A stretch of 6,054 nt of DNA from Chloroflexi bacterium UBA4733 (GTDB taxonomy: Bacteria > Chloroflexota > UBA4733). The DNA is taken from positions 1-6,054 of the forward strand of contig DHIZ01000362.1 of the NCBI GenBank assembly GCA_002404055.1, read 5' to 3'. The first letter of the stretch is position 1; every line of letters starts with the position of its first letter. This document shows positions 1-5,099 of this stretch, piece after piece. Under the pieces are notes generated by a model, which did no database searches, was not told where the DNA came from, and saw only the letters and a program-made list of their open reading frames with translations. The translations under genes and the position numbers were made by a program.

Positions 1-1
1 T

Positions 2-187
2 CGGCTAATGCGCATCACACGTCTCAAGCGTAGGGCTAACAACACCAAGCCTGCTGAAGCAGGCTGGGGCTACATGGCGGTTGGCGGGGGACCATTGGTC
101 GCCACCGTTACTCGGCTTTCAGGAACACGCTTGCGAGAGACCAGACTCACCGCGCAGGTTCATGCGAGCCTGGCTTACCGGCATTGA
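2..187 (+). CDS. Possible 3' end of an unrecognised upstream gene (or 59-aa small ORF from ATG at 8)
   Basis: This + frame is open from the window edge to a TGA at 185-187. It could be the C-terminal 61 residues of a gene starting outside the window, or a complete small protein starting at the ATG at 8. The protein is basic at its start (RITRLKRR), has a glycine-rich stretch (MAVGGGPLV), and ends SLAYRH; I recognise no family. Its stop overlaps the tmk TTG start in the bases TTGA (184-187), the arrangement expected for translationally coupled genes. This is the main argument for it. Third-position GC is about 60% by hand count, only moderately biased. A random frame of this length staying open in GC-rich DNA is not rare. 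All three minus-strand frames here are interrupted by stops, and the first + frame stops at 31-33. Tentative. Confidence 0.35.
   Translation, partial: RLMRITRLKRRANNTKPAEAGWGYMAVGGGPLVATVTRLSGTRLRETRLTAQVHASLAYRH
48..65 (+). other. Stem-loop, 7-bp perfect stem with TGAA loop
   Basis: The arms AGCCTGC (48-54) and GCAGGCT (59-65) pair perfectly around a TGAA tetraloop. No T-run follows, so it is not a classical Rho-independent terminator. It lies about 120 nt upstream of the tmk start, inside the possible reading frame that ends at 187. Its function, if any, is unknown. Confidence 0.35.
75..98 (+). repeat. Two-block dispersed repeat, left copy
   Basis: TGGCGGTTGGCG (75-86) and GGACCATTGG (89-98), separated by 2 bases, recur in the same order and orientation at 5922-5949 with a 6-base gap. 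That is 22 identical positions interrupted by one length difference, too many for simple chance in 6 kb. The flanks do not align. Here the repeat lies in the possible reading frame before tmk; its function is unknown. Confidence 0.5.
155..172 (+). other. Stem-loop just upstream of the tmk TTG start
   Basis: The arms CAGGTTC (155-161) and GAGCCTG (166-172) form a 7-bp stem with one T-G wobble and an ATGC loop. The stem ends 11 nt before the TTG start at 184, in the position where a Shine-Dalgarno site would lie. None is recognisable there. The hairpin could limit independent initiation at tmk and favour coupling to the upstream frame. That is inference; the stem could also be chance in GC-rich DNA. 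Confidence 0.35.
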
Positions 188-840
188 CGGCAAGTTCCAT
201 TCACCGCGGCCTCTTCATCAGCCTTGAGGGGCCGGATGGCGCCGGGAAGACGACGCAACTTCGCCTGCTGACGGCTCGGTTGGAAGAAGCCGGGCGTCGG
301 GTCCTCTGTACGCGCGAGCCGGGCGGCACGCCGCTGGGGGAGCAGTTGCGAGCGCTGATCTTGCCGCGCAATGACACGACGAACGACCCAGTGGCGGAAC
401 TGCTGCTGCTCAATGCCGCGCGCGCCCAACTGGTGGCGCAGGTGATCCGGCCTGCCCTGGCCGAGGGCGTCACCGTGCTAGCCGACCGTTACGCCGACGC
501 GACCCTCGCCTATCAGGGTTACGGCCGCGGCGCTGATCTAGCAGAGTTACGTGCCGTCATTGCCATCGCCACGCGCGGCCTGCAGCCCGACCACACCATC
601 CTGCTGGACATACCGATCGACGCCGGCTTGCAGCGCCTCAGTGCGCGCGGCGCCGACAACTTCTTCGATCGGATGGGTCCGGAGTTCCGCCAGCGTGTTC
701 GCGACGGCTTCCTCGCCCTGGCCCGATTGGAGCCGCAGCGCTGGACGGTGATCGACGGTTCCCGGTCGGTGGACGAGGTGGCCGCACGGATATGGGACAG
801 CCTTCAGTCTTTTCTGTCAGCCGATTTCGCCGAAGGGTAG
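184..840 (+). CDS. tmk: Thymidylate kinase (dTMP kinase)
   Basis: Phosphorylates dTMP to dTDP with ATP in the cytoplasm, an essential step in dTTP synthesis. The 218-residue protein has the expected order: P-loop GPDGAGKTT (16-24), the TREPGGT dTMP-contact motif (43-49), the DRY motif (101-103) followed by AYQGYGRG, and a LID-type region RGADNFFDR (155-163) with arginines. The P-loop has no arginine at the variable position while the LID does, as in E. coli-type enzymes. Length is normal for the family. The start is TTG at 184: in this frame there is no ATG, GTG or other TTG back to a stop at 55-57, and the conserved LFISLEG strand begins only about ten residues in. No clear Shine-Dalgarno precedes it. 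The start overlaps by four bases (TTGA) the stop of a possible upstream frame, suggesting coupled translation. The gene ends 65 nt before the toxin-antitoxin operon, which has its own promoter. Family assignment is very secure; the start is fairly secure. Confidence 0.96.
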   Translation: MTASSIHRGLFISLEGPDGAGKTTQLRLLTARLEEAGRRVLCTREPGGTPLGEQLRALILPRNDTTNDPVAELLLLNAARAQLVAQVIRPALAEGVTVLADRYADATLAYQGYGRGADLAELRAVIAIATRGLQPDHTILLDIPIDAGLQRLSARGADNFFDRMGPEFRQRVRDGFLALARLEPQRWTVIDGSRSVDEVAARIWDSLQSFLSADFAEG

Positions 841-841
841 C

Positions 842-870
842 TTGCATTGTACGGGATTCAACCGTACAAT
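842..870 (+). promoter_or_regulatory. Sigma70-type promoter of the toxin-antitoxin operon
   Basis: A -35-like TTGCAT (842-847) and a -10-like TACAAT (865-870) are separated by exactly 17 bp, the optimal spacing for the housekeeping sigma factor. Transcription would start around 877, leaving a leader of about 30 nt before the antitoxin ATG. The elements begin immediately after the tmk stop codon, so the cassette can be expressed independently of tmk. The match is inferred from consensus only. Confidence 0.65.
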
Positions 871-871
871 G
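845..871. promoter_or_regulatory. Perfect 10-bp inverted repeat: probable TA operator
   Basis: CATTGTACGG (845-854) and CCGTACAATG (862-871) are perfect inverted copies separated by 7 bp, centred at 858. The repeat covers the end of the -35 element, the whole spacer and the -10 element, so a bound protein would block RNA polymerase. RHH antitoxins, alone or in complex with their toxins, typically bind palindromes in their own promoters. The natural reading is an autoregulatory operator for the antitoxin encoded 35 nt downstream. A stem-loop in RNA is less likely, as the left arm lies upstream of the inferred transcription start. Confidence 0.7.
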
Positions 872-905
872 GTGTTTCCTGAGTGGCGAGAGGTTGGAGG
901 ATTCG

Positions 906-1217
906 ATGTCAGTACTGAGTGCGAGCGCCGGCCTGGCGCCGCAGCGACCGAAGCGTGAGCGCGTCGAAGTGCGCATCAGTCATGAGCAAAAGGCGCTCTT
1001 GCAACAGGCCGCGGCACTGGAGGGGCGTACGCTCTCCGATTTCCTGGTGACGAGTGCGCAGCATGTGGCCAGAGAAACGATTCGTGAGCATCAGGTGATT
1101 TCCTTGAGCGCGAGCGAGAGCCGACGTTTTGCTGAGGCGCTGCTTTCCCCCCCCGTGCCGAGCGACTACATGCGCGCGGCAGTTGCCCGATATCGTCAGC
1201 TCGTTGACCACGAGTAA
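906..1217 (+). CDS. DUF1778/TacA-family antitoxin (ribbon-helix-helix)
   Basis: A 103-residue protein expected to neutralise the GNAT toxin encoded just downstream and to repress its own operon. After a variable N-terminus comes a ribbon-helix-helix DNA-binding segment (about 17-60): the strand RVEVRIS, then HEQKALLQQAAALEGRTLSDF with the typical turn before the second helix. The C-terminal part (about 61-103, including SESRRFAEALLSPP and YMRAAVARYRQL) matches the DUF1778 region known to wrap the acetyltransferase. The ATG at 906 is chosen because GGAGG lies at 896-900 with 5-nt spacing. An in-frame ATG at 792 would add 38 unconserved residues overlapping tmk and lies upstream of the promoter. 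A run of eight Cs (1147-1154) sits in codons for S81-P82-P83. The toxin gene follows after 5 nt. Family call is confident; function is inferred from family and context. Confidence 0.92.
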   Translation: MSVLSASAGLAPQRPKRERVEVRISHEQKALLQQAAALEGRTLSDFLVTSAQHVARETIREHQVISLSASESRRFAEALLSPPVPSDYMRAAVARYRQLVDHE

Positions 1218-1222
1218 CGAGT

Positions 1223-1744
1223 GTGGCGACGTATGCCGTCGAGCCGTTGGCGGCTGGCCACGACCGATCAGGATTCTCCTGTGGCGTGGCCGGACTGGAT
1301 CAGTACCTGCAACGGCAAGCAAGCCAGGATATGCGGCGCAATGCAGCCCGCGTCTTCGTGCTCAACGATGGTGAGTCGAAACGGATTCTCGGCTACTATA
1401 CCCTCTGCGCCGCTTCCGTTGAGTCTGCCGAATTGCCTGCGGAAGTCGCCCGGCGCCTGCCCCGCTACCCAGTACTGCCAGCAGTGCTGCTGGGCCGCCT
1501 TGCCGTAGATCAGCGGTATCAAGGCAGGCGCCTCGGACAACTCCTTCTTCTCGATGCCTGCGAGCGATGCTGGCGTGTGAGTCATGCCGATGTCGCGGCT
1601 GTGGCGCTCCTGGTTGACGCCAAAGATGACCGTGTTGCGCAGTTCTACGAACGTCATGACTTTTTGCGCCTGACGCGTCAGCCTCAGCGTTTGTTCCTGC
1701 CAATGACGACGATGGCGCGCATGTTTGCGGCAGACTCGCCTTAG
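1223..1744 (+). CDS. GNAT-family acetyltransferase toxin (TacT-like)
   Basis: A 173-residue single-domain GNAT protein. Characterised TacT relatives use acetyl-CoA to acetylate the amino group of aminoacyl-tRNAs, stopping translation. Visible features are LGRLAV (90-95), the strand before the acetyl-CoA site, and YQGRRLGQLLLLDA (99-112), the pyrophosphate-binding loop. FYERHDF (141-147) contains the tyrosine (Y142) equivalent to the catalytic Tyr of TacT toxins. The usual glycine in that last motif (YGF) is Asp here (HDF), and the central residue of the QGxGxG loop is Arg, a variation I believe occurs in this toxin group. The start is GTG at 1223, 5 nt after the antitoxin stop. There is only a weak GAG-type ribosome site, so translation probably depends on reinitiation after the antitoxin. 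A GTG at 1221 is in another frame. The gene converges on the asparaginase gene. Family and TA role are confident; tRNA specificity cannot be read. Confidence 0.92.
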   Translation: MATYAVEPLAAGHDRSGFSCGVAGLDQYLQRQASQDMRRNAARVFVLNDGESKRILGYYTLCAASVESAELPAEVARRLPRYPVLPAVLLGRLAVDQRYQGRRLGQLLLLDACERCWRVSHADVAAVALLVDAKDDRVAQFYERHDFLRLTRQPQRLFLPMTTMARMFAADSP

Positions 1745-1767
1745 ATCGCCGGTTCCATTTTCAGGCG

Positions 1768-2694
1768 TCACTGGACGTACAGCCGCGCTCGGACCTCCGG
1801 CTGATTTTGACCCGGCGTCATGGCGATATAGCTGCTGTTGGGGCGGTTAGAGGCCGCACCGGAGCGACCGGCAGGATCGAGCGCCACGATATTGAACGGT
1901 CCGGCGTAGGGATCGTCCAATGACAGCACGTCGCGCAGGGCGGCGGCGCAGGCATCGTCCGCCGACAGGCCGGCGCGCATGTGCATGACAGTGGCAAAGG
2001 CGGTGCAGGCGCGGATCGCCAGTTCGCCGCGGCCGGTGCAGGCGGCGGCGCCGTAGCGGTCGTCAGCATAGTTGCCGGCGCCAATCACCGGAGAGTCACC
2101 TAACCGCCCTGGATACTTCCAGGCCCAACCGCTGGTGCTCACGCCTACCGCCAGGCGGTCGGCGGCATCAAGCGCCAGGAAGTTGACGGTCTCGTTCGGC
2201 ACCGTCGGGTCTACCGCCGCTCGCACGCGTTCGCGCAGCCGGCCCATGGTCGCGTAGTAGCGCTGCATCCCCGGCTCCGACGCGGGAGGAGCCTCCGCCA
2301 GCCGGCGCTGCCAGGCTTCGCGCGCGGCGTCGGTCAACAACTCGTGCCCGGAAAAGCCGCACTCGGCGGCGAAGCGGGCGGCGCCGTCGCCCACCAGGAA
2401 GACGTGCGGCAGCAGCTCCATCACCTTTCGCGCGACGGATATCGGGTGGGGATAGCCTTGCAGCGCTCCCACCGCGCCGGCCGCGCGCGTGCGACCATCC
2501 ATAATGCTGGCGTCCAGTTCGACCTGTCCCAGCATGTTGGGCAAGCCGCCGACACCCACGCTCTGGTCCGTCACGTCCAGCTCGACTGGCCTAATGCCGG
2601 CTTCCACGGCATCCAGCGCAGAGCCGCCGCCAGCCAGCACCCGCACCGCGTCGGCGATGCCCACCTGTCCGTTGCTGCTTGCTACAACGATCAC
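1768..2694 (-). CDS. N4-(beta-N-acetylglucosaminyl)-L-asparaginase / isoaspartyl peptidase-type Ntn hydrolase
   Basis: A 308-residue Ntn hydrolase of peptidase family T2, which cleaves itself and then hydrolyses amide bonds at asparagine/isoaspartyl side chains (glycoasparagine, Asn or isoAsp-peptides). The N-terminal half carries NGQVG, AGGGSALDAVEAGI, SVGVGGLPN and LDASIMDGRT, all family hallmarks. The expected nucleophile is T169 in PNETVNF, giving alpha (1-168) and beta (169-308) chains. Substrate-pocket motifs follow: STSGWAWKYPGRLGDSP (186-202, R197 and D200) and AACTGRGE (217-224). The residue before the nucleophile is Glu168, where the family usually has Asp. The start is GTG at 2694-2692, sharing one base with the TAG stop of the upstream M24 gene (TAGTG). 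GGAG at 2706-2703 lies 8 nt before it. It is the last gene of a three-gene minus-strand operon. No signal peptide is seen, so it is probably cytoplasmic. Exact substrate is undetermined. Confidence 0.92.
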   Translation of the reverse strand: MIVVASSNGQVGIADAVRVLAGGGSALDAVEAGIRPVELDVTDQSVGVGGLPNMLGQVELDASIMDGRTRAAGAVGALQGYPHPISVARKVMELLPHVFLVGDGAARFAAECGFSGHELLTDAAREAWQRRLAEAPPASEPGMQRYYATMGRLRERVRAAVDPTVPNETVNFLALDAADRLAVGVSTSGWAWKYPGRLGDSPVIGAGNYADDRYGAAACTGRGELAIRACTAFATVMHMRAGLSADDACAAALRDVLSLDDPYAGPFNIVALDPAGRSGAASNRPNSSYIAMTPGQNQPEVRARLYVQ

Positions 2695-3866
2695 TACGGC
2701 ATCTCCAACTCTTCTTGGCGCGCCGTCGTGACCAGCGGCCCCTGCTCCGTCAGGATAATGCTCACCTCCAGGCGAACGCCGAAGCCGCCCGGCACGTAGA
2801 GGCCCGGCTCGATGGTGATGCCCGCGACGGGCGTCAGCAGCCGATCATCTGGAAACTCAAAGTCATCCAAGTTGGGGCCATCGCCATGCACATGGTGCCA
2901 GCCCAGACTGTGGCCGGTGCGGTGGCTGAATTCGGTGGGGTAGCCCAGTTCGGCAAGCAGGTTGCGAACGTGACGATCGACGTCGCGGCCGCGCAGGGGA
3001 CGACCGGCACGCCATGCGTCCTCCAGCAAGGCGATCCCCGCGTCGCGGGCCGCTCGCACGGCGGCATAGGCCCGCTGGAGTTCAGCAGGAGGTTGACGCC
3101 CGACGAAGCCCATCCAGGTGCTGTCGGCATAGGGGGAGCGCGCAGCAGGCCGGCGTGCCCAGAGGTCGATCAGGATGCTGTCGCCCGGGCGGATCGGCGC
3201 CGGACGCTCGGCGGAGGGAACGTAGTGCGGGTCGGCGGCGTGGGCATTGACGGCCACGTCGGCGCCGGCGCCCGTCAGGCCGGCCTCGGCGAAGCGGGCC
3301 AGGATGCTTGCCGTCAGTTCGTGCTCGGTCGCCGGGTGCGCACTGTCGGCTCGCGCAAAGGCCTCCTGGAAGGCGGCGGCGCGCACGCGATCCACAATGG
3401 CGGCGGCAGCGCGGTGATCAGCGACCTGGTCGGCGTCCCAGCGCACCAGCAGGCTGATCAGGTCTCCGGACGAGACGACAGTCGGCCCCAGCGCGCGTAC
3501 CCAGTCCACGAAACCGGCATCGACGCGAGAGATCGGCGGGTTAGCGCCGTCGACGCTGTACTCCATGGCGACTCGGTTCGCGCCGCGCAAGAGCATGGCC
3601 AGGTGGGCTTGCAGGTCGGACAGTCCGGCATACTGCACGGTGCGCTCAATCCAATCGACCGGGCTGACGAGCGAGTGGCCGTCCACGGAAGAGCCAAGCA
3701 GTACCGCTCCGCCCTGCTGCGGCAGCCAGAGGACCGTGCGGCGCGTGAATTGATGAGGTATGCCCGTCAGGTCGCCGAAGATCGGGTTGCTACCGCGGAA
3801 GGATGCCACCAACCAGCCGTCCAATTGCTGGCGGCGCAGTTCCGCCTGAATCTCCGTCACATGCAT
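2694..3866 (-). CDS. M24-family metallopeptidase (Xaa-Pro aminopeptidase-like)
   Basis: A 390-residue pita-bread-fold peptidase. An N-terminal creatinase/prolidase-like domain (about 1-150, with DGWLVASFRGSNPIFGDLTG) precedes the catalytic M24 domain (about 155-385). All five expected metal ligands are present: D234 (LIDLW), D248 (YADSTW), H319 (RTGHSLGWHHVHG), E353 (TIEPGLY) and E367 (VRLEVSI), so a dinuclear metal centre should form. The first two ligands are 14 residues apart rather than the more usual 11, owing to a short insertion. Likely activity is release of N-terminal residues preceding proline, or prolidase-like cleavage; creatinase-like activity cannot be excluded. The ATG at 3866 overlaps the ADH gene by 10 nt. 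A GTG at 3860 would overlap by four (GTGA) and shorten the protein by two residues; both are plausible. It is the middle gene of the operon, and its TAG stop overlaps the next start by one base. No signal peptide. Confidence 0.92.
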   Translation of the reverse strand: MHVTEIQAELRRQQLDGWLVASFRGSNPIFGDLTGIPHQFTRRTVLWLPQQGGAVLLGSSVDGHSLVSPVDWIERTVQYAGLSDLQAHLAMLLRGANRVAMEYSVDGANPPISRVDAGFVDWVRALGPTVVSSGDLISLLVRWDADQVADHRAAAAIVDRVRAAAFQEAFARADSAHPATEHELTASILARFAEAGLTGAGADVAVNAHAADPHYVPSAERPAPIRPGDSILIDLWARRPAARSPYADSTWMGFVGRQPPAELQRAYAAVRAARDAGIALLEDAWRAGRPLRGRDVDRHVRNLLAELGYPTEFSHRTGHSLGWHHVHGDGPNLDDFEFPDDRLLTPVAGITIEPGLYVPGGFGVRLEVSIILTEQGPLVTTARQEELEMP

Positions 3867-5014
3867 TGGTTGAACAGCCTCACGATGTCCTCGTAGGTCG
3901 TGGGACGCGGATTGATGGCGATGTTGCCGCTTTGCATGGCATCAGTAGCCAGCGCCGGGATGCCATTGCGCGGCACATTGACGGCGCTCAGGGAGGGTGG
4001 AATACCTACCCGTTCCGCCAGGCGCCGCACCAGCGTCACCGCTGCCGCAGCATCAACGGCACCGTTGCCGGTGCTGTGGTGGCCCATGTGTTCGGCAATG
4101 CGCGCGTACTTTGCCGGCGCCGCCGAAGCGTTGTAGTCCATCACGACGGGCAGGATAATGGCGTTGGCGACGCCGTGCGGCACGTTGAAGTGGCCGCCAA
4201 GCGGGTGCGCCATGGCATGCACGTTGCCCAGCCGGGCCTGGGTGAAGGCCAGCCCCGCCATCCAACAGGCCATAAGCATGCCGTCCCGCGCCGCGATGTT
4301 GCCACCGTCGTGGACGGCGCGCTCGAGGTGCTGTTGGACCAGCGCGATCGCGCCCAGGCTGAGCGACTCCGTGAGCGGGTAGGCGAGCGTCGAGACATAC
4401 GACTCGATGGCGTGCGTCAAGGTGTCCATGCCGACGGCGGCGGTGAGTGCCGGCGGCATACTCAGAGTCAATTCGGGGTCCATAATGGCTTGACGCATCG
4501 CCAGGTTGGCCGAACGGCAGGAAAACTTGAACTTGCGAGCGCGGTCGGTAATGACACAGAAAATGGTCACGTCGCTGGCGGTGCCGGCGGTGGTGGGGAC
4601 GCCGATGATCGGCGCTGCCGGCCTACGAACAAGTTCGCCGCCCTCGTAATCGGTGATCTTGCCGCCGTTCGTCGCCAGGACACCAACGGCCTTGGCCACG
4701 TCCATGGCGCTGCCGCCGCCGACCACCAGGATCGCTTCAGCGTCGGCCGCCTGGTAGGCGGCGAAGGCACGTTCGACCGTCTCCACCGATGGGTTCGCCT
4801 CGATGTCGGCAAAGAGGCTCCAACGCGCGCCAGCTGCCTTGAGGTGGTCAGTTACCCGGTCAAGTAGCCCGGCGGCGACCACGCCGGGGTCGCTGATAAG
4901 GAGCAGATGGTCACGGCTATAGCGGGCGGCGATGTTGCCAACTGCAGCGACGGCGCCACGACCGTAGGACACCTCTGTGGGTGAGACGAAGCCCGAGACT
5001 TGGGTTCCAGCCAT
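3857..5014 (-). CDS. Iron-containing (group III) alcohol dehydrogenase
   Basis: A 385-residue NAD(P)-dependent dehydrogenase of the FucO/AdhB fold that interconverts an alcohol or hydroxyacid and the corresponding carbonyl. The N-terminal nucleotide-binding part has FVSPTEVSYGRGAV, VVGGGSAMDVAKAVG (GGGS around 99-102) and VPTTAGTASDVT (139-150). The metal site matches FucO: D197 and H201 in GMDTLTHAIESYVS, H266 in VHAMAHPLGG and H280 in VPHGVANAIILP; H270 is the additional conserved His. Length is normal. The frame stays open back to 5299, but that part is antisense to cbiX. The ATG at 5014 is chosen because AAGGAG (5026-5021) lies 6 nt before it, whereas the ATG at 5020 directly abuts that site. 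It is the first gene of the minus-strand operon and diverges from cbiX. Substrate is unknown: simple alcohols, a lactaldehyde-type compound or hydroxyacid-oxoacid transhydrogenation are all possible. Confidence 0.93.
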   Translation of the reverse strand: MAGTQVSGFVSPTEVSYGRGAVAAVGNIAARYSRDHLLLISDPGVVAAGLLDRVTDHLKAAGARWSLFADIEANPSVETVERAFAAYQAADAEAILVVGGGSAMDVAKAVGVLATNGGKITDYEGGELVRRPAAPIIGVPTTAGTASDVTIFCVITDRARKFKFSCRSANLAMRQAIMDPELTLSMPPALTAAVGMDTLTHAIESYVSTLAYPLTESLSLGAIALVQQHLERAVHDGGNIAARDGMLMACWMAGLAFTQARLGNVHAMAHPLGGHFNVPHGVANAIILPVVMDYNASAAPAKYARIAEHMGHHSTGNGAVDAAAAVTLVRRLAERVGIPPSLSAVNVPRNGIPALATDAMQSGNIAINPRPTTYEDIVRLFNQCM

Positions 5015-5099
5015 GCGCATCTCCTTCGTGCCTTTGGGTAGTCTATACCGTAGCGCGCTGCCGCGCGTCCGCCGCGAGCGTTGCCGAAGGGACTGCTGC
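5015..5099. promoter_or_regulatory. Divergent intergenic region between the ADH operon and cbiX
   Basis: These 85 bp must hold the control signals for both divergent genes unless promoters lie inside the coding regions. At the ends are good ribosome sites: AAGGAG on the minus strand (5026-5021) and GAAGGGA on the plus strand (5086-5092, 7 nt before the cbiX ATG). The only AT-richer spot is GTCTATACC (5041-5049), which could supply a -10 for either strand (TATAGA on minus, TATACC on plus). I find no convincing -35 partner. An imperfect GGTA...TACC repeat spans it. No riboswitch-like leader fits in so short a space. Confidence 0.45.

Noticed and set aside
792..905. Upstream ATG at 792 for the antitoxin (38 extra residues)
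   Set aside because: It overlaps tmk, lies upstream of the promoter, and lacks a ribosome site, whereas ATG 906 has GGAGG at ideal spacing.
1745..1767. Bidirectional terminator between the convergent toxin and asparaginase genes
   Set aside because: The 23-bp gap has only a short TTTT and no convincing stem.
2679..3896. 405-codon open frame on the + strand opposite the M24 gene
   Set aside because: It is antisense to a gene with all five M24 metal ligands. Its product is Arg/Gly/Val/Gln-rich without recognisable motifs, a typical GC-rich shadow.
3803..4867. 354-codon open frame on the + strand opposite the ADH gene
   Set aside because: It mirrors the Fe-ADH, whose metal and nucleotide motifs are intact. 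The antisense product is low-complexity His/Arg/Gly-rich with no domain.
4977..5099. N-terminal extension of CbiX from ATG 4977
   Set aside because: It overlaps the divergent ADH start. CbiX proteins begin just before the LLGHGS strand, and ATG 5100 has a good ribosome site.
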